Below the pieces are notes generated by a model that did not search any database, was not told the origin of the DNA, and saw only the letters and a list, made by a program, of their open reading frames with translations. Made by a program: the position numbers and the translations under genes. Shown in pieces: positions 21,315 through 31,880 of a stretch of DNA of 64,000 bases. The first letter of the stretch is position 1. The number at the start of each line of letters is the position of its first letter. The stretch is from Archivesica marissinica (lineage: Eukaryota > Mollusca > Bivalvia > Venerida > Vesicomyidae), in contig CM026398.1 in assembly GCA_014843695.1 (NCBI GenBank), positions 17,359,593 through 17,423,592 on the forward strand. The letters are read 5' to 3'.

Positions 21315-21362
<48 letters not shown>

Positions 21363-21529
21363 GTGGTTGTGTGTGTGTGTGTGTGTTTGTGTGGTGTGGT
21401 TGTGTGTGTGTGTGTGTGTGGTGTGTGTGTGTGTTTGGTGGGGTGTGTGTGTGTGTGTTGTGTGTGTGTGGGGTGTGTGTGTTGTGTGGTGTGTGGTGTG
21501 GTGTGTGGTGGTTGTGTGTGTGGTGTGTG

Positions 21530-21566
<37 letters not shown>

Positions 21567-21650
21567 GTGTGTGTGTGTTGTGTGTGTGTTGTGTGTGTGT
21601 GTGTGGTGGTGTGGTGTGTGTGTGTGTGTGGTGTGGTTGTGTGGTGTGTG

Positions 21651-21681
<31 letters not shown>

Positions 21682-21817
21682 TGTGGTGTGTGTGTGTGTG
21701 TGTGTGGTGTGTGTGTGGTGTTTGTGTGTGGTGTGGGTGTGTGTGTGTGTGTGTGTGTTGTGGTGTGTGTGTGGTGTGTGTGGTGTGTGTTGTGTGTGTG
21801 TTGTGTGTGTGTGTGTG

Positions 21818-21854
<37 letters not shown>

Positions 21855-21897
21855 TGTGGTGGTGTGTGTGTTGTGTGTGTGTGTGTGTGTGTGTGTG

Positions 21898-21930
<33 letters not shown>

Positions 21931-21985
21931 GTGTGTGTGTGTGTGTGTTGTGTGTGTGTGTGTGTGTTGTGTGTGTATATGTATA
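21096..21985. repeat. Long (TG)n array with a regular 15-bp (TG)7G section
   Basis: About 890 bases of TG/GTG. Between 21151 and 21316 a GG doublet occurs exactly every 15 bases, eleven times. All six long frames here (CVCV.., THTH..) are simple-repeat read-throughs. Confidence 0.97.
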
Positions 21986-23213
21986 TGACTGTGTGTATGC
22001 AAGTAAATTTAAATAATAAATATGGTGAGATATATGTAAGTGTGTAGCATTGTACATTTTCATGTAAGTATTATTTGCATTATTCCGTAACATTTTATTG
22101 ACGAATTTCACTAGCTCCTTAAAATCTTACAATATATTTGTAACATGAACGTGGTACGTAATGGCTTGTTTTATTTCTAGTTACAAGAGGGAAAGAACGG
22201 AACATGTATTAAAGTTCAAATGACATAAATGATGCCGTTTTACATATTTTCGAATATCTTCATTATTAGTTTTGTTAATTATGACATGCATCTATTAATG
22301 TAATGTATCTGTAGACCGGGGAGTTTATAGATATGACAAACTCTGGTTGTTTTCGTATTTTCATATATATGGATATAAAGAGCCTGTAAAATACAATATA
22401 TACATAATATTATTATGTACAAATCATTCTACTTAATTTCACAATACAAAATAGTAAATACACAATTCCAATTCCAGCAGTTCAAATAAATATTTTACAA
22501 TGTAAAATATCAAAGATAAAACATTACATTACCAGAGTCCAGCTATCAGCTGATACATATATTATATATATGTATAAAGTTACTAGTATAGTATATATTA
22601 ACGTAAACAGGATAGCTTTGCAACGTATCCGTTTGACTAGTAGAGATAGAGTGTGGGATAAGGGTCTTGAACAAGTTAGTTGGAAAGTGCACCTAATTAG
22701 TTGAGTTAGTTCACTCATTCACACATCTGACCTGATTGTCACTCACAATCACTCACCCATAATACTTTATACACAATAGTAGTGAAGACTAGTATATATT
22801 ATACAAAGACATAGTATGGGACCAGGCTATATAATTATGATATGATTCAGACCAGTGATTTTATTAGGCCATATAGGGAAACTATTGGGTGGTACGCTTG
22901 CAGCAGGGTTTGGAAACATTATAATGTACATGTACTAAATATCAATAATTAGTTCCCTTTAACATAAATATGACATGGGTTACATATCGTTAATAAATGA
23001 AATCACATGCTATTATTACAAGCACATGGCGTAGGTTTTAGCCCTCAAATGATCTTTAAACAGGTTTCAATTATTTACGTTATAATTGCTACATTGTACA
23101 TAGTTAACAAAAGTAATGATGATAATATTTATAAATAATATGTAAAACAACATGCTTTCTTCGGTAAATATACATTTAAATACATGGTCCTTTCTGTCCC
23201 ATGAAATGGTCCG
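21986..23213. other. AT-rich intergenic, no gene seen
   Basis: No recognisable domain, SINE or array. Short AT palindromes only. Confidence 0.5.
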
Positions 23214-23410
23214 TTCTGTCTGGTCCGTTTTGTCCGTACTCCTGAGTAATGTACGAAAATAGCACTATATGAAAATGAAAGTACACCATTTTCGTGGAAA
23301 TGTATTTAGTATCACTTTCGACTAAATACATTTCCACGAAAATGGTGTACTTTCATGAGTGCTATTTTCGTACATTACTCAGGAGTACGGACAAAACGGA
23401 CCAGACAGAC
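23214..23410. repeat. Long near-perfect inverted repeat (hairpin), arms about 90 bp
   Basis: Left arm 23214-23310 and right arm 23321-23410 pair around a 10-base loop. Paired segments include TTTTGTCCGTACTCCTGAGT / ACTCAGGAGTACGGACAAAA and ACCATTTTCGTGGAAATGTA / its complement. The left arm has about 7 extra bases (near 23266-23276). Likely a fold-back MITE. The right arm runs into a 5'-truncated family A SINE. Confidence 0.9.
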
Positions 23411-23419
23411 CAGGGCAAT

Positions 23420-23592
23420 GATAAAGACCGGATACGGTGATTGCCAACGTGGACAGGTTGGTTTTTTTCTCCAGGTAGTCCGGATTCCTAGGTTGGGTTT
23501 TATCTACTTGCTCTTTCCTCTCACACGAAACGAGATAAATATAAGTTGTTTAAAACTCTTTCTGCAATCGTTGTTAGATTAATAAAATGTAT
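23420..23592 (+). mobile_element. SINE family A, head missing
   Basis: GACCGGATACGGTGATTGCC, GGTTTTTTTCTCCAGGTAGTCCGG in worn form, and tail ATATAAGTTGTTTAAAACT then GCAATCGTTGTTAGATTAAT. Confidence 0.7.
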
Positions 23593-23650
23593 GTGTTTAA
23601 AAAAACACATGTTCTGTTGCTTTTCCGGTGTTTCATCAGAACATATAATA

Positions 23651-24030
23651 TAGTTTAATCATATTTTATTGCAAATCAATAGTATTGTTTTTTACGTTTA
23701 TTTATCGTCGCTACCGGTTGCCCATATGAGCGACGCCTCCTGAAGAGATTAGTAATTTTAGATTTTGGAGTGTAGTGCAATGATACAGACAGAGACCCAT
23801 TCCAGAGTCTCCTCTGGTTCTTTTACGTGCACAGTGTAAAGCACCGACACAAGACCTCGGTTTAACGTCCCATCTGAAAGACTGTTAATTTTATTACGGT
23901 CAGACGGGGGATCGAACCTGCGAAATCAATAGTAAATATGTCATACACATAATTGTACAATACTAGCATGAACATACAAAAGGGTTGGGGTCACAGGTTT
24001 TAACAATATTAGACAACAGCCCACACCAGT
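23651..24030. repeat. Dispersed repeat F, split by a SINE; second copy at 45240-45366
   Basis: 23651-23684 (TAGTTTAATCATATTTTATT GCAAATC...) and 23923-24030 (..GGGTCACAGGTTTTAACAAT..CCCACACCAG) together match the uninterrupted copy at 45240-45366. Confidence 0.85.
23685..23922 (-). mobile_element. SINE family V insertion with 12-bp target duplication
   Basis: Minus-strand family V copy, cut inside its head just past the B box (ATCGAACCTGCG). The 12 bases AAATCAATAGTA occur on both sides (23673-23684 and 23923-23934), a textbook LINE-mediated target-site duplication. Confidence 0.92.
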
Positions 24031-24035
24031 AATAG

Positions 24036-24188
24036 ATGGTAGGGTGGTCGCCAGACAGGTGGGTTTTCTCCGGGTACTCCGGTTTCCTCCCACACGAATG
24101 ACCACACTTACGCTTTCATCCGCGCCAACGAGAGTGATTAATATAAGTTGTTAAAACTTGCGTCGCAATCGTTGTAAAATAAATATAA
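24036..24188 (+). mobile_element. SINE family A, head missing
   Basis: GTGGGTTTTCTCCGGGTACT, CCGGTTTCCTCCCACACGAA, CATCCGCGCCAACGAGAGTG and the tail TTGCGTCGCAATCGTTGTAA are all well kept. The tRNA-like head is absent. Confidence 0.88.
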
Positions 24189-24292
24189 AGTTTAAGAAAA
24201 TAAGAAACCAGTAATCTATAGTAATCACTGTCCGCGTTGTATTCAGGAGCGTTTCATAAAACTACTTTTTTTGGATTATTTCTTATAAGTAG

Positions 24293-24436
24293 TAAGGGGT
24301 GATACCCTGGCCCGGTTCCAGGGTATTCCTTGGGCGGAAATGTTAGGAGTCCCAAAAGGGGATAACCTGGCCCGGTTCCAGGGTATTCCCTGGGCGGAGA
24401 GTTAGGAGCCCCAAAAGTGGACACCCTGGCCTGGGC
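24293..24436. repeat. Tandem repeat, about 60-bp unit, 2.4 copies
   Basis: ACCTGGCCCGGTTCCAGGGT (or ACCCTGG..) with ATTCC.TGGGCGGA and TTAGGAG.CCCAAAAG repeats at 24295, 24356 and partly 24415. The minus-strand PPKEYPGTGPGY frame is read from it. Confidence 0.85.
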
Positions 24437-24515
24437 TATTATATGGTATATTTTCCCCCAAATATTTGCCGGACGGACGTGGGCGGACGGACGGACGGAA
24501 ACACCAGCTGTTGTT

Positions 24516-24548
24516 GTGTGATCATCTCTTATCATAAGATGATCACAC
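24516..24548. repeat. Perfect 12-bp hairpin
   Basis: GTGTGATCATCT, 9-base spacer, AGATGATCACAC. Not followed by a T run, so no terminator is inferred. Confidence 0.85.
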
Positions 24549-24809
24549 TATCGGTGACAGTCGAACGATTGTAGATACAGGTGACGTTCTATGTGGAAAA
24601 AAACAACACTATTGTTTTACTGATTAAAACTGATTATGAAACATATTTTAGATATTAGCCTCTATATCGATATAAACACCAAGATGAAGAAGAAGAAGAA
24701 GTAGCAGTGTATATACTTGCAACACTAGAGATGAGAAGAAAATGGTCGAATTGAATAGATGTAGAAATTGTGGAGGTAAGATACTAGTCATTCATATATT
24801 TTTTTAAAC

Positions 24810-24864
24810 TTTACTTATTTTACAACGATTGCGAAGCAAGTTTTAACAACTTATATTAATCACT
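24810..24864 (-). mobile_element. SINE family A tail, minus strand
   Basis: TTTTACAACGATTGCGAAGC then AAGTTTTAACAACTTATATT AATCACTC is the reverse complement of the family A 3' tail. It is cut where the next element begins. Confidence 0.8.
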
Positions 24865-25300
24865 CAAAGTAAAGTAATAACTGTTGTAAACAAACATTCG
24901 ATACACTATTGCATTATAGGTAGGTCAGGTATAACCTTCGGCCTTCGTGATATATTTCTACACATAAGAACTTCAAACTCGGGTTATTCTGCGATATACC
25001 ACGGTTGATACTTATTATTTCGATTCTAACACGACTTACTTCTAATAATTTTAGACGAGAATCAAAGGAGTATTTTCTTCAAACGCCGCAAATGGAATAG
25101 CCAAAACACGGTGCGCGCGCAGCATAGTTCAAGGTAGGTATATCGCAGAATAATCCGAAGTAGATTTTACTCTATAAGTATGTATGTTATTAGCTGGGTC
25201 GTGTTAGAATAAACAATAAATCACAGTACCAATAAGCTATCGTATATTGCCTTACCTATACAGTAGTGTAATGTTCCAACGGTATTATTACTTTACTTTG
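24865..25300. mobile_element. MITE-like element with inverted ends, 436 bp
   Basis: Begins CAAAGTAAAGTAATAA (24865) and ends with its exact complement TTATTACTTTACTTTG (25285-25300). Inner inverted matches include TTATTCTGCGATATACC (24981) against GGTATATCGCAGAATAA (25138). No coding frame. It abuts a SINE A tail on the left. Confidence 0.75.
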
Positions 25301-25422
25301 AAAGCACAATACATAACATGTAACCTGACGTAAGTAAAAGGTTGTTGTCATCGTTTTCGTTTTAATAATATGTACGAAATATGTTCATGAAACAAACAAT
25401 TGACCATACTTCAGAAATACCA

Positions 25423-25530
25423 CATTATATACTAGAGGACATAGAAAACGCACACCTACATTATATACTAGAGGACATAGAAAACGCACACCTACATTAT
25501 ATACTCGAGGACATAGAAAACGCACACCTA
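25423..25530. repeat. 36-bp tandem repeat, three copies
   Basis: ATTATATACTAGAGGACATA + GAAAACGCACACCTAC three times (third copy ACTCGAGG). The period of 12 codons keeps frames open on both strands. Confidence 0.95.
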
Positions 25531-25969
25531 CATTCCCTCGGTATATACCTAAATTACTGTTGCTTCTAATCACAGGCGATTGTTCGGCCATGGTATCTAC
25601 GAGTCCCACCACAGGCATCCGGCGAATTATCATGGACCCCCACCCCGGTAACTACATACCAGTACCATGTTACAACCCAAAATACATTTGTAGCATCAAT
25701 CTAATGGCATGTCTAGAAAAAATTAGAAATGCGTGTTTGTGTCTAGCCTGGGTAAAGGCGTTGATATATTTTGCCTGGTCAGTCATATAAATATATTTTA
25801 ACACCGAGACCATTAATTGGGCCGTATTGAGTTTCTGATAATATCAACAACGCTTGTGGAAACCTATTAGAACGTGACTTAATTAATGACGTACTTGAAT
25901 CGAAAGCGAGGCACTGCAATGTTGATAACACTGTATAATTGGTCGCCATTTTAACGACAGGCGGATCTG
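25531..25969. other. Intergenic, no gene seen
   Basis: Short frames only, none with recognisable motifs. Confidence 0.45.
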
Positions 25970-26170
25970 TAGTCCAGTGGTTAACACGTCGGACTGGTAA
26001 TCCATGGATCGCATGTTCGATCCCCCGTCTGACCATAATAAAATTAAGTCGTTCAGATGGGACTTTAAACCGAGGTCTCGTGTCGGAGCTTTACATCGTG
26101 CACGTAAAAGAACCAGAGGAGACTCTGGAATGGGTCTATATCTGTATCATTGCACAATCCTCCAAAAATC
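25970..26170 (+). mobile_element. SINE family V, 3' truncated
   Basis: Head GGATCTGTAGTCCAGTGGTT, B box TGTTCGATCCC, core CTTTAAACCGAGGTCTCGTG, ends in TCCTCCAAAAATCC, where it is fused to a family C fragment. Confidence 0.9.
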
Positions 26171-26247
26171 CCGTGACCATCAGTGATAGGTTACAGTGGT
26201 ATACAAGTCAGCGACATAAACCACTCGACCACAGACTCCTATGTATA
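26171..26247 (-). mobile_element. SINE family C head fragment, fused to family V
   Basis: GTGACCATCAGTGATAGGTT and ACAGTGGTATACAAGTCAGC are the reverse complement of the family C head. No spacer separates it from the family V copy. Confidence 0.85.
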
Positions 26248-26269
26248 TTTAGTATAAAAAAATATCGTA

Positions 26270-26400
26270 GACATACTTATATTTTTTTAAAAACAGAACA
26301 GAGGACAGAGCCTTGAGGAACACCCCACTTTAACGTACATTGACTCATCCAATACTGTTCAAGACATAACATTTGTATATGTCCATACATTAGTAGAAAC
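26270..26400 (-). pseudogene. LINE reverse transcriptase fragment
   Basis: On the minus strand the frame reads WGVPQGSVL (complement of about 26300-26326), the conserved RT motif preceding the catalytic region. Upstream text is weakly protein-like with breaks. Too short to classify. Confidence 0.5.
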
Positions 26401-26822
26401 AGGTTCAGGGTCTGTTTGGTTGATTGGTATCATTTCTAGACAAAGACTAGCCTGGGTTCCAGTCTGTCGATTTTTCACTAATTTACTCTCTTATAGATCT
26501 GTAAGATACGATCGCTAAAAATAGAAACGGATTGTTTTCGGAATCACCGAACAGATACGGTTATACACGAGATCCTTTCCGAAAATACACGAATGCATCC
26601 GTAGTCTCATTTACATTGCATAATTGTGTCAACATATACGTTCACGTTTCTGCGTTATATCGACGTGATGACGGCTTTTATCTATTACGTCTATGTGGTA
26701 AAGGATCGATTCGGCGTAATTGAAGTAAGGACGACTTAAATCTTGAGTAAATATGTCAAATCAGACGCTCACTGTACCTTTTAATACTACTTACCGATCC
26801 GTTGACACGTTAAAAATGTGTG
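26401..26822. other. Intergenic, no gene seen
   Basis: No repeat family or domain recognised. Confidence 0.45.
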
Positions 26823-27110
26823 TGTTTTACGTTTATTTATCGTCGCTACCGGTTGCCCATATGAGCGACGCCTCCAGAAGAGATTAGTCATTTTAGATTT
26901 TTGGAGGATAGTGCAATGATACAGAGAAAGAGACCCATTCCAGAGTCTCCTCTTGTTCTTTTACGTGCACGGTGTAAAGCACCCACACGAGACTTCGGTT
27001 TAACATATCATCTGAAAGACTGTTAATTTTATTAGGGTCAGACGGGGGATCGAACCTGCGATCCCTGAATTACCAGTCCAGCGTGTTACCACTGGACTAC
27101 AGGTCCGTCT
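26823..27110 (-). mobile_element. SINE family V, near full length, minus strand
   Basis: Tail TTTTACGTTTATTTATCGTC, core with TTCGGTTTAACAT, B box complement GATCGAACCTGCG and head CCACTGGACTACAGGTCCG. One of the two best copies in the window. Confidence 0.92.
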
Positions 27111-27520
27111 GTAAGTCAGTTCGTACTCTTATTTTGCATTTATATAGGATTTAATATTCCATTTCGCACACGCCAATTATATTTCATCCATTTCGCACAC
27201 AATATTCCATTTCGTATTTCAGGCCCGCATAACGCGTCCGCAGTTTAGACAGACCCTAAATAAAGTGTGATTTGTGAACTTCTGGTTACGAATTACCGGT
27301 CATTTAGTGCGTTTGTTTTTCGAAATCGGGACAGGTTTATATTGTTTAAAGTATACACAGAATATGTTGAAGGGGTCTAAGCACATACTCTGTTAGTAAT
27401 TTGATGTTCCGTTACATTCAATAATGTCGCTCGGGACTGTATTTCCTGAGAAGGACCTTATTTTAGTTAGGTCGAGCTCGGTCAGTGTCACCAGTCGGAT
27501 GTCGTCAACATTTATTTCAG
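27111..27520. other. Intergenic, no gene seen
   Basis: CCATTTCGCACAC and similar words repeat three times at 27160-27205. Nothing else supported. Confidence 0.4.
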
Positions 27521-27524
27521 TATC

Positions 27525-27650
27525 AGCTAAAACATTCGACAAAGTAGATCACCACAAGCTCACCCATAGACTCAAACACATTGATATAAATGATAAAGCC
27601 ACACTCACAAACGGATCTGTAATCCTGTGGTTAACACGCTGGACCACAGG
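27525..27650 (+). pseudogene. LINE RT fragment joined to a SINE V head
   Basis: 27525-27600 encodes AKTFDKVDHHKLTHRLKHID, the conserved RT motif around FDKVDHHKL. From 27612 the text becomes ACGGATCTGTAATCCTGTGG TTAACACGCTGGAC, a family V SINE head. A small chimeric scar of two retroelements. Confidence 0.65.
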
Positions 27651-28002
27651 CACAAGACACAACTTGTTATTTTTTTGCTATGGTCACCGTCAAGTCCTCG
27701 TTCCGTGAGTGACCTAATTCCGGTACTACTTGTTTACATCTTGTATTGCCAGATTGTTGGTGATGTTATACACGCGCTTCAGTGTAACTATTTACCAAAG
27801 CAAAAATGAAATTTTAATGATTGTTTCGTATCCTACCGGAATGAGGACTCTCGAGGCTAGTGTGAAGAATTTTCAACCAGAACGGGTTTTTGTCTAATTG
27901 TGGGAATAGCAAGTCGCGAGAGATCACACAATATTTCATGCTCCAGTTACGGGAAATATAAATAAACATACCTTGTTACAATCTATTTCCGGTCTTTTAC
28001 AG

Positions 28003-28247
28003 ACGGATATGTAGGCCTAGTCCAGTGGTAACACGCTGGACTGGTAATCCAGGGATCGCAGGTTCGATCCCCCGTCTGACCCTAATAAAATTAACAGTCT
28101 TTCAGATGGGACGTTAAACCGAGGTCTCATGTAGGTGCTTTACACCGTGCACGTAAAAGAACCAGAGGAGACTCTGGAATGGGTCTCTCTCTGTATCATT
28201 GCACTATCCTCCAAAAATCTAAAATAACGAATCTCTTCAGGAGGAGT
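28003..28247 (+). mobile_element. SINE family V, 3' end shortened
   Basis: Head with CCTAGTCCAGTGGTAACACG, B box AGGTTCGATCCC, core GACGTTAAACCGAGGTCTCA and CCTCCAAAAATCTAAAATAA. Stops at CTTCAGGAGGAG. Confidence 0.9.
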
Positions 28248-29240
28248 CACAGGTCTGCCACACCAATATATAATGTCATTATAGTCTCGCTGTAACGTGT
28301 TTATGAATTTCGTCCGTTATTACACACAAGGGGTCCTTATGAATAATATCGATTTTCACCGTTTTTCGCCTTCAGGTCCATGTGTTGTCACAGAGGTTCT
28401 CCAATTGATATTCATGGTTGTGTAAACCTAGTTATTCTCTGTTGGGCATCGTGTGATGTGTGCGATGGATGGGTCCATATACGGTTCTGCACCTAGTCAT
28501 TAGGAGGGGTGACGACTTCTTATGCCCCATGTGCTTGTCTCAGTCAAACTAAATATTAGTGTTGTAGATACAGTATATAGACAAAATGCTGTCCAACAAA
28601 TGAATTTTGAGTGAAAATGATACATTAAGACGGTTATTAAAGTTATAGTGTTCCTGGTTTATATTGTTTTGTTAAAAAGAACTTGTTTACATACTAATGC
28701 TCACGCTGTAGGCAATGTCCACATACCGGATTACTGGGAGTGAGGTGCCGCCTTATTGTCAACTTTTCTCACAAAGTAAACAATCCGTTTTCTTCGAGAT
28801 TTTTGTGAATGAAATGTCAAATATTGTTTATTCGGTGACATAAAATTGTTTGCAGTGTATGAACATTCCAGACCTATAGGAATCCGTTATGCACTACATC
28901 GTCGGAAACCAGTAACACAGGGATAATATAGTATTAAAGTAATATTTCCTGAAGGCAACCAACAGAAATAAAACAAGCATGCAGACACATCGACCAGATC
29001 ACTGATATGTCCTTTCAAAAAATACTTTTTATTTGATGGAGATTGGTCAAATAACACCAGAATGGCACATTGTTTCATCATGAACAACAGGAAATGCAAT
29101 GTTGTCGATTTCGTTGGGCTTTACAACATGACCTACATGTACTCATCTTAGAATCTTGGGGGCAATAATGGCCAATGGAATTAATCCATGATGAATCATG
29201 AATATGAAATATAAGAATCCATAGGAAATGAAATCCCATA
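28248..29240. other. Intergenic with a possible zinc-finger relic
   Basis: 28452-28490 (+) reads CDVCDGWVHIRFC, the pattern of PHD-type fingers known from ORF1 proteins of some LINEs. It is followed by a stop and no extended frame, so it is only a relic at best. The rest has no supported feature. Confidence 0.35.
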
Positions 29241-29878
29241 CATGTAGGTACATAACACAATGTCAAACATAATACACAGGTACTACATGTACATGACACA
29301 ATATCAAGCATAATACACAGGTACTACATGTACATGACACACTGTCAAGCATAATACACAGGTACTACATGTACATGACACAATGTCAAGCATAATACAC
29401 AGGTACTACATGTACATAGCACAATGTCAAGCATAATACACAAGTACTACATGTACATGACACAATGTCAAGCATAATACACAGGTACTATTTGTACATA
29501 ACACAATGTCAAGCATAATACACAGGTACTATATGTACATGACACAATGTCAAGCATAATACACAGGTACTATATGTACATAACACAATGTCAAGCATAA
29601 TACACAGGTACTATATGTACATGACACAATGTCAAGCATAATACACAGGTACTATATGTACATAACACAATGTCAAGCATAATACACAGGTACTATATGT
29701 ACATGACACAATGTCAAGCATAATACACAGGTACTATATGTACATAACACAATGTCAAGCATAATACACAGGTACTATATGTACATGACACAATGTCAAG
29801 CATAATACACAGGTACTACATGTACATAGCACAATGTCAAGCATAATACACAAGTACTACATGTACATGACACAATGT
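29241..29878. repeat. Tandem array, 41-bp unit, about 15 copies, partly dimeric
   Basis: CACAATGTCAAGCATAATAC + ACAGGTACTA(C/T)ATGTACAT(G/A)A repeats every 41 bases (29297, 29338 and on). From about 29500 to 29780 CATGACAC and CATAACAC units alternate strictly, an 82-bp dimer. Confidence 0.95.
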
Positions 29879-29938
29879 TCTAGACTGCGCCTGCCATTCA
29901 TAATCGTGAGTGATTGTTTGGCAGTAACAAGTTGAAGG

Positions 29939-30209
29939 GTAGTCTGCCTCCGTCATTGAGTGGTTAAGGTCGCTGACTTGTATACCACTGTAACCTATCA
30001 TCACTGATGGTCACAGGTTCGAGCCCCACTCAGGCCGTGTCTCATTTATATGAATAGGTTGGCAGTTTCTTACGGAGGTTGGTGCGCCCATGTACTGGTT
30101 AACCGCTGGAGCCTGTCCAGGAAAGGTGTTGTTAAGTAAACTGCCCGTCTGCGATATAGCCCGAAATGGTGCTGATGCAGGCGTAAAACCCGAAATATAA
30201 CCTAACATA
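29939..30209 (+). mobile_element. SINE family C, full length, 14-bp target duplication
   Basis: tRNA-Ser/Leu-like head (GAGTGGTTAAGGTCGCTGAC, B box GGTTCGAGCCCC), body CTTACGGAGGTTGGTGCGCC and end GGCGTAAAACCCGAAATATA. TAACAAGTTGAAGG is present on both sides (29925-29938, 30210-30223). Confidence 0.95.
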
Positions 30210-30274
30210 TAACAAGTTGAAGGTCTACTATGCTTTCCTGGGTATACCGATTACCGGTGACATAAGGCAGCCTT

Positions 30275-30925
30275 ATAGCTTAATGCGACATTACATCGGT
30301 CAAAAAAGCAAATTTCTACAGAATGTGATTTCCTATTATATTGTATAATATTTTCCAAATTATTTGCCACATAATGGTCAACAGCCATGCGTAATACAAC
30401 CCTCCTGAATAACAAGTCAACAGTTATGGTACATATTTACTGCTATATCTCACAGCTTGTGCCTGTGCATATTTAATTTTAGACTAGAGCTAATATCTGA
30501 TTTAAATTAACGACAGCATCACATGTCAGACTGAACATTATATGCAATTCTACTTTCACTTTTGCGTGTATGTAGTCAGCAAAAACACTGTTTATTGATT
30601 GAAAGTTAGTGTTCGAATTACTTTGGAAGCTAATTATACGTAATTAATTTAACTAAGATTAGTCTGCAAATAAATATACTTATCTACAAATAAATATGAA
30701 TACCGTCCATACTCGCCTATAAGACAAGGTTTTTATCCCCATAGTTTGGCCTCATAGTTGGGGACCCGTCTTATAAGCGAATATTAAACGTTAACCCAAG
30801 ATTTCCAAGGTCAAAATTAGCAAATGTTCTTTAATTATATTATATATAATCAAATATTATTAGCATGCATATTATATTTCTCTCACGCACATTTATTTTA
30901 TCTGAGGTATTATATCATTAGTATG
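30275..30925. repeat. Composite inverted-repeat block, left member
   Basis: 30702-30925 matches 37175-37495 in inverted orientation (ACCGTCCATACTCGCCTATA, GTTTGGCCTCATAGTTGGGG, AATATTATTAGCATGCATAT). 30380-30640 matches parts of 37500-37870 in both orientations. The left edge (AATGCGACATTACAT at 30281) complements ATGTAATGTCGC at 37901. Confidence 0.8.
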
Positions 30926-31305
30926 AATATTATGTATTATGCAACAGTAAATAAATACAAATTGAGCCAACTTTTAGGTAGTTATTGGCGTATTGACCAA
31001 TGTATACATATTTATACGGTCAATTCTGTAAAATCGTTTGTATAACGTTGTTAATGTACAGTTTAAGTACGGTAATGACTTTATTTCGCAGTTTTATTGC
31101 TGGTAAAAAATAAGTTAATAATGCTTTCCATATGTTGTTCGTTTTCTATGTACTAAAAGTTTAAATTCTATTTCATCATACTGTACAGTAAATGTTGGAA
31201 TTACAAAGCGAGTGGAATAAATGATTTTATGAGTTGCGGTACGCGGCAAATGAAACGTTTGATCTGCTTTGATCACATTATCCTGTTTTTGATTCTGGGG
31301 TTCTA

Positions 31306-31564
31306 TTATGATTCGGGTTTTACGCCTGCATCAGCACCATTTTGGGCTATATCGCCGGCGGGCAGTTTACCTAACAACACCTTTCCTGGGCAGGCTCCAG
31401 CGGTTAACCAGTACTTGGGTGCACCAACCTCCGTAAGAAACTGCCAACGTTTTCATATAAATGAGACACGGCCTGAGCAGGGCTCGAACCCGTGACCATC
31501 AGTGATGATAGGTTACAGTGGTATACAAGTCAGCGACCTTAACCACTCGACCATGGAGGCGGAC
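31306..31564 (-). mobile_element. SINE family C, minus strand, 12-bp target duplication
   Basis: Reverse complement of the family, from CGGGTTTTACGCCTGCATCA to ACCACTCGACCATGGAGGCG. TCTGGGGTTCTA flanks it at 31294-31305 and 31565-31576. Confidence 0.95.
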
Positions 31565-31576
31565 TCTGGGGTTCTA

Positions 31577-31880
31577 ATTTCAATCCTTCATACAAGGGTG
31601 GTGACAATTAGCGAGATATTGTTTCCACTTTCACAATGTACACTATTTTCTGCATAAATAATAGGAAAACAGCTACTGGGTTTTTCGCACCTGCATGTAC
31701 AGAACAGAAATTTTTTATTAAGACTTGTACATGGTACATCGTCAAATACATATATACAAATATATATGATGTAAATATATACAACAATTTTATCGTGGTC
31801 ATGTGGCATATAGAATCTGATAATAATAAGAAAATGCATCTAATTATGAGGATGAACAATAATTAGTGCTGATATTGGAT
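31577..31880. other. Intergenic, no gene seen
   Basis: Short spacer between the SINE and the 3' end of the LINE. No supported feature. Confidence 0.4.

Noticed and set aside
21065..22111. 300-codon CVCV / THTH frames
   Set aside because: Pure TG microsatellite.
24516..24548. Hairpin as a terminator
   Set aside because: No T run and the sequence is animal nuclear DNA, where such terminators do not apply.
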